From Rathayibacter agropyri (GTDB lineage Bacteria; Actinomycetota; Actinomycetes; Actinomycetales; Microbacteriaceae): DNA of 64,000 bases. This document shows, in pieces, positions 1 to 6,525 of this stretch. The translations under genes were made by a program, and so were the position numbers. The stretch is taken from positions 124,001 to 188,000 of the forward strand of contig NZ_JABRPL010000002.1 in assembly GCF_013249015.1 (NCBI RefSeq), written 5' to 3'. The notes under the pieces were generated by a model. The model had not been told where the DNA came from and searched no databases. It saw nothing but the letters and a program-made list of their open reading frames with translations. Each line of letters opens with the position of its first letter. Positions within the stretch are counted from its first letter, which is position 1.

Positions 1-369
1 CCACGAATAGCCAGCGGCGTCTAGATCAGTGAGCAAGGAACTCGTATACATGCTGTGATTCTCATATGCATGAATACTGAGCAATGGGTTGTGGGAAGCA
101 GATCGAATTGCGCGGACGCTCTCGTCCTCCCAGAACCGATTTCCCACAATCCCGTGATCCTCGGGCTCAAGCCCTGTGAGAAAGGAGGCATGAGCGGGAG
201 CAGTCGAGGACGGAAATACGGTGGCTAGCTCGTACACATCTGAGCTTTGCTTTTCTCGAAATAGTTGCGAGAAATCGCCCAGACCCACCTCGTCAACCCA
301 GGCAGCTTTGCCACCATCTACGCAGAGGACGACAAGACTAGGTCGACGCTTGCCGGTGCCGGGTAACAT
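1..369 (-). CDS. tunH: Type I phosphodiesterase / nucleotide pyrophosphatase, TunH-like (3' end beyond window)
   Basis: Open for 123 codons from an ATG at 369 to the window edge, so only the N-terminus is visible. It has the alkaline-phosphatase-superfamily fold start: LVVLCVDGG (metal Asp at about residue 15), then FPSSTAPAHASFLTGLEPED followed by HGIVG. The Thr in PSST is the expected nucleophile of this family. A GGGGGAG ribosome site lies 5 nt before the ATG. Family members hydrolyse nucleotide pyrophosphates and phosphodiesters. In tunicamycin clusters a protein of this type (TunH) is thought to process a nucleotide or sugar-nucleotide intermediate. It is last in the visible minus-strand run after the dehydratase, radical SAM and ACP genes. 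The family is secure; the TunH role is inferred from neighbours. Confidence 0.75.
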   Translation of the reverse strand, partial: MLPGTGKRRPSLVVLCVDGGKAAWVDEVGLGDFSQLFREKQSSDVYELATVFPSSTAPAHASFLTGLEPEDHGIVGNRFWEDESVRAIRSASHNPLLSIHAYENHSMYTSSLLTDLDAAGYSW

Positions 370-445
370 CAGATCTCCCCCATTCCAAAACTGTTGTGCC
401 TTAGGACCGTCCACGCTCCGGCCCGTGGCCGAGCGGACCGTAGTG

Positions 446-893
446 TCAGGTGATCACGTTGCCAGAGTTGCTCCCAAGCTCGACAACATGGGAACCCGCA
501 CTCGTGTCGAGGACGGCGTCGATCGCACCGCTGTGCGTTACGGTAGCCACGCATGATGCGCCCAAACCAATGACCTCATCAAGGAACTTGCAAACTTGTA
601 AAGGACGAAAGCCCGGATTCATCGCGTTGGACCAGTTCGGATCTGCTCAGTCTTTGGCGGAGCGGTATTGCCCTCATCGAGTCCCCCTAGCTACCTTTCC
701 AATTCGAGTGTCGATCATGGCGCTTACGCCCAGAATTGTTGCGATAAGCTCCGCACTCCGTTGCTCGCGTCAGTAAGAGGACTCCTCGCTCCGGTAGACA
801 AACGTTAGCCACCACAGCCCCGACCTGCTCCGCACCACCCGCAGCTACCGCGCCACCGGGCGTATCATGGCGAGGTCGAATGAAGTGGACCAC
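446..893 (-). pseudogene. tunG: Broken histidine-phosphatase-family gene, TunG-like
   Basis: No single frame spans it, but the pieces are collinear and recognisable. The N-terminal part (GTG at 893) reads VHFIRPRHDTPGG, a disturbed RHG phosphatase signature. The reading then shifts frame near 745 into REQRSAELIATILG, the conserved helix after the catalytic loop. Two in-frame TGA codons follow. The C-terminal part, ADPNWSN then FLDEVIGLGASCVATVTHSG, carries the second catalytic His of the family and ends at TGA 448-446. One frameshift plus two stops indicates a dead gene. An intact member would be a small phosphomonoesterase. Tunicamycin clusters contain a phosphatase (TunG) between comparable neighbours, so loss here could affect product formation. 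Assembly error is the alternative explanation. Confidence 0.65.
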
Positions 894-986
894 GACACTT
901 CAATCTTGATTGTTCGCTTGGCAAATAGTCGCCCACGCTCGCACCCGTGGGACCATTTCCGTATGCCTCTGTGCTCGAATGAGCAC

Positions 987-1277
987 TCAGATGTCCTCCC
1001 TTACCGAGTCTGAGTTCTCTGTCTTTCCTGCGATTGCATTACACACGTCGCCTACAGTCTGAGCTTCGCGCATACGATGATCGTCGATCTCGACTTTGAA
1101 TTGCTCCTCAAGATCTGAAATCAACTCTACCTGCTCCATCGAATCGAGATGAAGATCCCGGAGAGATGTGTGTATTGTCGGGACGTCCTCCGCTGCCCAC
1201 CCCTCGCCTTTCTCCGCCAGCAGTTCACCTGCCCTTGTGATCAAGACCGAGAAAACTTCTGTAGCGCTCGTCATCAT
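987..1277 (-). CDS. tunK: Acyl carrier protein, TunK-like
   Basis: A 96-residue acidic protein of normal ACP length. The 4'-phosphopantetheine site is Ser46 in the motif LHLDSMEQVELI, preceding the acidic helix II (ISDLEEQFKVEI) that partner enzymes recognise. It should be cytosolic and carry an acyl thioester after modification by a phosphopantetheinyl transferase encoded elsewhere. Its start overlaps the radical SAM stop by 4 nt (ATGA), so the two are probably translated together. A dedicated ACP beside a radical SAM enzyme, a nucleotide-sugar dehydratase and a GNAT-like acyltransferase is what tunicamycin-type clusters show, where TunK is thought to deliver the fatty acyl chain. That role is inference; the ACP family is clear. 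Confidence 0.8.
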   Translation of the reverse strand: MMTSATEVFSVLITRAGELLAEKGEGWAAEDVPTIHTSLRDLHLDSMEQVELISDLEEQFKVEIDDHRMREAQTVGDVCNAIAGKTENSDSVREDI

Positions 1278-2287
1278 CGCACCTCGTATCCTTCGAAGAT
1301 CTGTCGATCTAACAGCGACGTAAAGCCATAGTCAGTCCGATGGCCGTCTTCCGGAGCAAACTCCCAGAAAATCTCGCGAAGCTTGTCTTCGGGGTACTCA
1401 GCCTGTTCGCGTTCTAGCTGTTCCTGTCCTTGCTCCCAAATATAGCGAAGAGGCCTGTCCTTGAGGTTTCCCAATGGCGCAGCACTGTACAGCCTGCTCA
1501 TCGTGACATCACCGGTTGCCGAGATGGCGATGCTAGTGTCCCTGACTCGATAGGGATACATTACGACATCATCGTAGGACGGCGTCTTCTCTTTCACAAG
1601 ATATGGAGCGTTGAGACGCAGATCGAATTCTACTGGTGAGACATCCTCCTGAAACTCGCGCACCTTACGATGCAGAGCCATGGTCTGCCCCTCGGTGAGG
1701 AGAAGCCGATTTCGTCCGCCTCGACCGTGTGCGCGCACTAAAATCAGGTCTTGCCGACGGAATCCTTCGTGCCGGAGGTACTCCGTGAGGTCAAGCAGAT
1801 TGTCGTAGTTCGTGGTCATAGCCGTTGTCAGGATCTTAAAGCTATCGACCCGCTTAGCTAGATAGGCGGCGTTCGTCATCACCTGTTCAAACACGTCCAG
1901 AAGCCGAACCTTTAAGAACGTCTCACGTGTACCATCCACACTTACCCGTACCGAATTTATGCCTTGCTCAACGATCTGATCGAGCTGTTCGGGTGTGAGA
2001 TTGGCGGCGTTTGTAATGAGGGTGACTATGGAGTGCTTCAGCTCAGGAACGACCTCAATAACGTCCCAGAAGCTCTTCCGCATTGTCGGTTCACCACCTG
2101 TAAGAGTGATCTCAAACGTTCCAAGTTCATCCAACTGCCGAAGAGTATCTTGAAGCTGCTCGGTCCCGAGCATACGGCGGCGTATGTGGACGGGAATCTC
2201 TCCAGTGTTCGTTCTGCAATGAATGCATCGAAGATCACACGCGTACGTGATGTCTACGCTTGCCCTGACCGGTGCTGAGTAGCTCAT
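1274..2287 (-). CDS. tunB: Radical SAM enzyme, TunB-like
   Basis: A 337-residue protein. Cys17, Cys21 and Cys24 form the CxxxCxxC motif (ACDLRCIHC) that binds the SAM-cleaving 4Fe-4S cluster. LTGGEP near residue 63 is the SAM-binding strand, and VRVSVDG follows later in the barrel. The C-terminus has the spacing of a SPASM/twitch tail (APLGNLKDRPLRYIWEQ) but no further cysteines, so no auxiliary cluster is expected. It overlaps the genes on both sides by 4 nt. In tunicamycin biosynthesis TunB is proposed to join the uridine aldehyde to the exo-glycal sugar through a C-C bond, and the visible length and neighbours fit that. Radical SAM is certain; TunB rests on context. Confidence 0.75.
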   Translation of the reverse strand: MSYSAPVRASVDITYACDLRCIHCRTNTGEIPVHIRRRMLGTEQLQDTLRQLDELGTFEITLTGGEPTMRKSFWDVIEVVPELKHSIVTLITNAANLTPEQLDQIVEQGINSVRVSVDGTRETFLKVRLLDVFEQVMTNAAYLAKRVDSFKILTTAMTTNYDNLLDLTEYLRHEGFRRQDLILVRAHGRGGRNRLLLTEGQTMALHRKVREFQEDVSPVEFDLRLNAPYLVKEKTPSYDDVVMYPYRVRDTSIAISATGDVTMSRLYSAAPLGNLKDRPLRYIWEQGQEQLEREQAEYPEDKLREIFWEFAPEDGHRTDYGFTSLLDRQIFEGYEVR

Positions 2288-3246
2288 TCTCTCGCTTTCT
2301 TCTCTTCAGCAGTAAGTGCTTCGTTGGCGAAGCGGGGACCCATCGACTTCCACCAGTTCAGCGTCTCGGTCAACCCCACACTCAGCGGTACGTTCGACAC
2401 TCCAGAACTGTACGCATTGAGCATCGAGACATCGGCCCTGAACTCGCTGATATCATTCTTTCTCGGTCTACCATGCTCAACGTCGACGTTCACGCGACTA
2501 CTGGTGAGGCACGCCAGCAGGTCTCGGATTGACGACGACACTCCGCTTCCAATGTTCACCACTCGCAGATTCGGGCGCATCGAAATATTCAGTAGATGTT
2601 GTGCGGTAGTAGATATGTATGAGAAGTCCCGCCGCTGAGTACCCTCGCCCTCGATCGGGAAGGGCACGTCGGCGACAATCGAAGCACAAACCCTCGGAAT
2701 AACAGCATCGGGCCTCTCGCCAGGACCATAGACATTGAACAGCCGAGCTATCGTTATATCGACGTGCGAGTTTTTTGCCCGGCTACTCACCAATCGTTCG
2801 ATCTCTGTTTTACTTTCAGCATACGGGGACCGAGGACGGTACGGGTCTCCCTCTCGATTAGGTAAACGGCTCGCCTCACCATATACTTCGCAGCTGCTAG
2901 TAATCACCAACTTCGAGACATTCGCACGCTCAGAGGCCCACAAAACGCGGCGGGTCATGTCAATGTTTCGTTGCTTTATCTGACTGTCGATAAATGAGCG
3001 AGGAACACTTTTATCGGCGGCCAAATGAATAACAACATCGACGTCTGAGAGTCGTTCCGGAGTCAGCTCCTCAGCGGATTCCTCATAGCAATCCCCGACC
3101 ACGGGCAGAAGAGGCTTGGCGGAAAGATTATCAATAATTGTGATGGACGCGCCCGTTTTAGAAAGACGCTCTGCGAGGGCGCGCCCGATGAAACCAGCCC
3201 CACCGATGAGAGCTACCTTGCTACCAGCCCAGTTCAAATTCGTCAT
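2284..3246 (-). CDS. tunA: NAD-dependent epimerase/dehydratase, TunA-like sugar-nucleotide dehydratase
   Basis: An extended short-chain dehydrogenase of 320 residues from the ATG at 3246, which has a strong GGAG/GGGGGG site just upstream. A longer version starting at 3312 adds 22 residues and lacks such a site. The Rossmann motif is G15-G18-G21 (LIGGAGFIG), the catalytic pair Tyr142/Lys146 (PYAESK), and the 'SCEVYG' segment has Cys119-Glu120 where 4,6-dehydratases have Asp-Glu. TunA makes the 5,6-exo-glycal of UDP-GlcNAc, and a changed acid-base residue at this spot fits a modified dehydratase. It is the first gene of the tunA-tunB-tunK run, with 4-nt overlap to the next. Another sugar-nucleotide epimerase remains possible. 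Confidence 0.7.
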   Translation of the reverse strand: MTNLNWAGSKVALIGGAGFIGRALAERLSKTGASITIIDNLSAKPLLPVVGDCYEESAEELTPERLSDVDVVIHLAADKSVPRSFIDSQIKQRNIDMTRRVLWASERANVSKLVITSSCEVYGEASRLPNREGDPYRPRSPYAESKTEIERLVSSRAKNSHVDITIARLFNVYGPGERPDAVIPRVCASIVADVPFPIEGEGTQRRDFSYISTTAQHLLNISMRPNLRVVNIGSGVSSSIRDLLACLTSSRVNVDVEHGRPRKNDISEFRADVSMLNAYSSGVSNVPLSVGLTETLNWWKSMGPRFANEALTAEEKKARE

Positions 3247-3618
3247 ATCCCCCCTACTCCGTGCCTTTGAAAACAGACCTGGGCACCCGCACCGCTTCTT
3301 CGGTGCCGACACCGCTTCCGCCCGCGCCTGAATGCCACACGGGCTCTCAGGTGAGCTGCGATGCAGGGGGAATCGCTCGCCGGAGAGTCGCTATTGAGTG
3401 GATAGCGTAACGCCGAGTGTCCACCTTGTCTAGGGGCGTTTCAAGCTGGGCTATTTCTGCGAATGTTGGCTGTCTGACCATAACTGTCGTTGGCTTTTGC
3501 ACTCCTACGGAGTGCAGCTTAGGAGGCGCGGGCGCGAGCATGTCAAGGCCTGGAACGGTACGCAAGGGCGTGCGAGACGGGTACCGCATCCAGCCAGGCA
3601 CTACACGAAGGAGCCCGT
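3247..3618. other. Divergent intergenic region between tunA-like and tunC-like genes
   Basis: 372 nt between two divergently read genes, so it should hold promoters for both directions. Only the two ribosome sites are clear: GGAG/GGGGGG before 3246 on the minus strand and AAGGAG before 3619 on the plus strand. I cannot assign -35/-10 boxes or an operator with confidence. The open frame at 3347-3601 (minus) has no recognisable domain and no good ribosome site, so it was not called. Confidence 0.5.
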
Positions 3619-4614
3619 ATGCACGAAGTGATCGCCGCAGGTGAGGAGCCCTGGCGCTGGCTCGTCCCTTTGTATCGGCTAGCGCCCAGGCCAGGTAGGC
3701 CTTGCGGCCGCAGGCTGTCTCTCGAGGACATCAGCGACGGAAGCCTAAGGAAATTTGTTCGGGCGACCCCCAGATTCGCGGATCTGCTGTCGCTAGGCTT
3801 CTTACATGCTTATGACGTTTTCGTGGCCAAACGAGGCAATACGATCGTTGCAGCGTGCACGGTGAACGGCGCGGGCGAGGGCGAGGTGGGAGAGTTTGCT
3901 TTTCTCGCGGATTGCACAGATGAGGTGATCTCAGAGGCGAGTACGGCAGCACTATTCGCACTTCGTGATCAGGGACACAAGTATGCAGTCGTGTCGCGAC
4001 ACTTATCAGCCTCGCTCCAGAGTATCGCCACGAAGATCGCCGATGGTCAGCCGCTGTCTCCGAAGACTCGGGATATCCAGTCCCCCTGGGCTGACATCTT
4101 TTTCCCGCTCATCAATCGAAAAACAAAATTTACCGACATGATTACTGTTGCCGACGCATGCATCAGAATTCGGCCAGCTCGGCCATCGGAGCACATCGAT
4201 GTCGTGCAGTCGATCGCGCGTGATTGGGGTCGCGGTTGGGCGAGCGAGATGGAGGCAGCATTAGTGAGGAGCCCCTCCACGGCGATAATTGCCGTGCCAG
4301 CTTCCCAGGAAAGCGGCGCGCGATTCAACTTGCACGCATTCATGGCATATAACGTTACAGCTCCGGGCTTCACTTCTACAACCGCCATAGCGCCGTCCAT
4401 GCAGGGCGTGAGCCTCGAGCTCGCCGGTGCCCTCTTCGACCGGGTCCTTGATGAACTCGCAAGTCGTGGACATAGGTTCGCGATCTTGGGCGGAGTCAGC
4501 CGGAGGGCCGCACTTCTGAGGGCGTCGCGCAATTCGTTCGCCATCCCGGGATCCTATCCAGGCGTGTTCCATGGAAAAGACCCTGTTTTGGAGCCTCCCG
4601 ACGGCGGGGGCTAG
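3619..4614 (+). CDS. tunC: Two-domain GNAT-like acyltransferase, TunC-like
   Basis: 331 residues, started at the ATG 9 nt after AAGGAG. The N-terminal half (about 40-130) resembles a GNAT beta core (YDVFVAKRGNTIVAACTVNG). The C-terminal half starts with CIRIRPARPSEHIDVVQSIA, a typical GNAT opening, and continues with MQGVSLELAGALFDRVLDEL and HRFAILGGV, the acyl-CoA/ACP binding helix and following strand in degenerate form. It is cytosolic with no membrane segments. In tunicamycin clusters TunC is the GNAT that adds the fatty acyl chain to the sugar amine, and a dedicated ACP lies close by here. The divergent position beside tunA-like supports this. The GNAT assignment is moderate and the TunC assignment contextual. 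Confidence 0.6.
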   Translation: MHEVIAAGEEPWRWLVPLYRLAPRPGRPCGRRLSLEDISDGSLRKFVRATPRFADLLSLGFLHAYDVFVAKRGNTIVAACTVNGAGEGEVGEFAFLADCTDEVISEASTAALFALRDQGHKYAVVSRHLSASLQSIATKIADGQPLSPKTRDIQSPWADIFFPLINRKTKFTDMITVADACIRIRPARPSEHIDVVQSIARDWGRGWASEMEAALVRSPSTAIIAVPASQESGARFNLHAFMAYNVTAPGFTSTTAIAPSMQGVSLELAGALFDRVLDELASRGHRFAILGGVSRRAALLRASRNSFAIPGSYPGVFHGKDPVLEPPDGGG

Positions 4615-4639
4615 GCCTAGTTACCGATAAGGATGTGGG

Positions 4640-4820
4640 CGCGTCAAGTGAGTGTTTTTTGCGTTCTCTGGTTGCAGAGACGGTCCGGTTGACGCGTTCG
4701 TTTTTCAGTGTGCCGGTGAATGATTCTGCCCACGCGTTGTCGTCGCACACCGGTGCGTCCCAAGGAGCGCGTGATGCCGAGATATTTGGCGATCTCGTCG
4801 GAGGTGTAGGAGGCGAGTTC
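4640..4820 (-). mobile_element. IS3-family transposase remnant (C-terminal piece)
   Basis: Two frames together give SYTSDEIAKYLGITRSLGRTG followed, after a frameshift near 4745, by VCDDNAWAESFTGTLKNERV. These are the conserved end of the IS3 orfB integrase core, including the DNA-AES-LKNE block with the last catalytic Glu. The first two catalytic Asp regions and both terminal inverted repeats are absent, so this is a scar and not a mobile copy. It abuts an IS30 scar and lies directly after the tunC-like gene. Confidence 0.75.
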
Positions 4821-5110
4821 AACCGGTCGATTCAACACTAGATTCTGGGAGAGAGCGAACACCTCGGCTGGTGTCTTCCACGGGAGGACGTTCTGGGGCC
4901 TGTATTTACGCGCGGGGCGATGGCTTCGAGGTCTTCGGCGAACCATCTCGAGAGGTTGGTGCCCTTGGGGAAGTACTGTCGCAACAACCCGTTCGTGTTC
5001 TCGTTTATCGGCCGTTGCCGGGCGAGTGCAGGTCAGCGAGGAACACCTTCGTGCCGGTGTCGAGCGTGAGTTGCGCGTGTCCGGAGCGTGGGTATGACGA
5101 GGCGGATCCT
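4821..5110 (-). mobile_element. IS30-family transposase remnant (C-terminal piece)
   Basis: Reading down the minus strand, one frame gives LTLDTGTKVFLADLHSP, the next gives INENTNGLLRQYFPKGTNLS and RWFAEDLEAIA, and the third gives PQNVLPWKTPAEVFALSQN. In order these are the C-terminal IS30 blocks (phosphate-loop Asp strand, NENTNGLLR-FPKG helix, and the RP-K-L-W-TPAEVF tail). At least two frameshifts separate them and no N-terminal HTH is present. It is therefore a decayed fragment that marks old transposition at the right edge of the lower-GC cluster. Confidence 0.8.
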
Positions 5111-5157
5111 GACCTCGACCTCAGCCCGGGGCCGGGCTGGTCTGCGCGGTGCCGCGG

Positions 5158-5442
5158 CTACTCCAGGGCCCGTGAGGTACGCGGTGGATCGGGCGGGAGG
5201 AGGTCCATCACGTTCACCTTGAGCGCCTCGCAGAGCGCGAACAGAGTCTGCAACGTCGGGTTCGCGGGCGAGCCCGGCTTCGATTCGCCCTTCTCAAACT
5301 TCTGGTACGTGTAGCTCGCCAGCCCCGCTGCGTGGGCAATCTGCTCCTGGCTGGCGCCCAGGGCGATGCGGGCACGGTGCATAGTGATGCCGAGTTCGCG
5401 GGCGTACGTCGCCCAATCGCGCTCGGGAGTAGGTGTCGACAT
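5158..5442 (-). CDS. XRE-family helix-turn-helix regulator
   Basis: 94 residues. A Cro/CI-type HTH occupies about residues 15-85: ALGASQEQIAHAAGLASYTY is the turn-and-recognition region, followed by QKFEKGESKPGSPANPTL and LFALCEALKVNVMDLL, the closing helices typical of XRE repressors. There is no extra sensor domain, so it is probably a small repressor or the DNA-binding half of a toxin-antitoxin-like or plasmid-derived unit, with no partner visible. It lies between the IS30 scar and prs on the same strand, so it could be a leftover of the mobile region. Target unknown. Confidence 0.8.
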   Translation of the reverse strand: MSTPTPERDWATYARELGITMHRARIALGASQEQIAHAAGLASYTYQKFEKGESKPGSPANPTLQTLFALCEALKVNVMDLLPPDPPRTSRALE

Positions 5443-5547
5443 GCTCGCCAGCTTCCGAGAAGATCGGCCGCCGGTCAGCCATATACAGATGGGAAACTGA
5501 CGGTGGTCATACCTGCGCGCGCGTTCAACGGTGTCCAGACGACCTGC

Positions 5548-6525
5548 TTACGCGTCGCCGTCGAACATCGAGGTGACAGACCCGTCGTCGAAGACCTCGT
5601 GGATGGCGCGAGCCAGCAGCGGAGCGATCGGCAGAACCGTCAGGCGGTCCCACTTCTTGTCCTCCGGCAGCGGCAGCGTGTCGGTGACGACGACCGAGTC
5701 GATGAATTCCGAACTCAGCAGCTCGACCGCCGGCTCCGAGAACACCGCGTGCGTCGCCGCGACGACGACGCCGATCGCGCCGGCCTTCTTCAGCGCCTCC
5801 GCGGCCTTCGCAATGGTGCGACCGGTGTCGATGAGGTCATCGACCAGCAGGCACACTCGGCCCTGCACCTCTCCGACGATCTCGTGCACCGAGACCTGGT
5901 TTGCGACCTTTGGGTCGCGGCGCTTGTGGATGATCGCGAGCGGCACCCCGAGTTTGTCACTCCAGATATCGGCGACGCGAACGCGCCCCATATCGGGCGA
6001 GACGACGGTGAGGGTCGCGGGGTCGAGCTTCTCGCGAAAGTGCTCGAGCAGGACGGGCATCGCAAACAGGTGGTCGACGGGGCCGTCGAAAAAGCCCTGG
6101 ATCTGCGCGGCATGCAGATCTACCGACATGATGCGATCGGCGCCCGCGGCCTTGAACAGGTCGGCGACAAGGCGGGCCGAGATCGGCTCGCGCCCGCGGC
6201 CCTTCTTGTCCTGCCGCGCATAGGGGTAAAAGGGGGCGACCACGGTGATCCGCTTGGCGGAGGCGCGCTTGAGCGCATCGACCATGATCAGCTGCTCCAT
6301 CAGCCACTCGTTGATCGGCGAGGTATGCGACTGGAGGACGAACACGTCGCCTCCACGCACCGACTCGCCGTAGCGGACGTACAGCTCGCCGTTGGCGAAC
6401 GTGCGTCCCTCGGTGGTGACGAGTTCGGTCCCGAGCTCGTCGGCGACCGCCTCCGCCAGTGCCGGGTGCGCCCTCCCCGAGACGAGGACCAAGCTCTTGG
6501 TGTTGCTGGCGGTGATGCCGGTCAC
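5548..6525 (-). CDS. prs: Ribose-phosphate diphosphokinase (PRPP synthetase)
   Basis: Makes phosphoribosyl pyrophosphate from ribose 5-phosphate and ATP for purine, pyrimidine, His, Trp and NAD synthesis. 325 residues from GTG 6525, normal for class I enzymes. Visible motifs are the catalytic flexible loop PYARQDKKGRGREPIS, the metal-binding segment MSVDLHAAQIQGFF, VSPDMGRVRVAD, and the PRPP loop VDDLIDTGRTIAKAA. A longer frame upstream lies inside glmU and was rejected. The GTG overlaps the glmU TGA (GTGA), so prs is translationally coupled to glmU, the usual actinobacterial arrangement. Confidence 0.97.
   Translation of the reverse strand: MTGITASNTKSLVLVSGRAHPALAEAVADELGTELVTTEGRTFANGELYVRYGESVRGGDVFVLQSHTSPINEWLMEQLIMVDALKRASAKRITVVAPFYPYARQDKKGRGREPISARLVADLFKAAGADRIMSVDLHAAQIQGFFDGPVDHLFAMPVLLEHFREKLDPATLTVVSPDMGRVRVADIWSDKLGVPLAIIHKRRDPKVANQVSVHEIVGEVQGRVCLLVDDLIDTGRTIAKAAEALKKAGAIGVVVAATHAVFSEPAVELLSSEFIDSVVVTDTLPLPEDKKWDRLTVLPIAPLLARAIHEVFDDGSVTSMFDGDA

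Noticed and set aside
221-556. 111-codon plus-strand frame at the left edge
   Set aside because: Antisense to the phosphodiesterase N-terminus and its leader, both of which show clear family motifs.
3347-3601. 84-codon minus-strand frame between tunA-like and tunC-like genes
   Set aside because: No domain, no good ribosome site, and it occupies the expected divergent promoter region.
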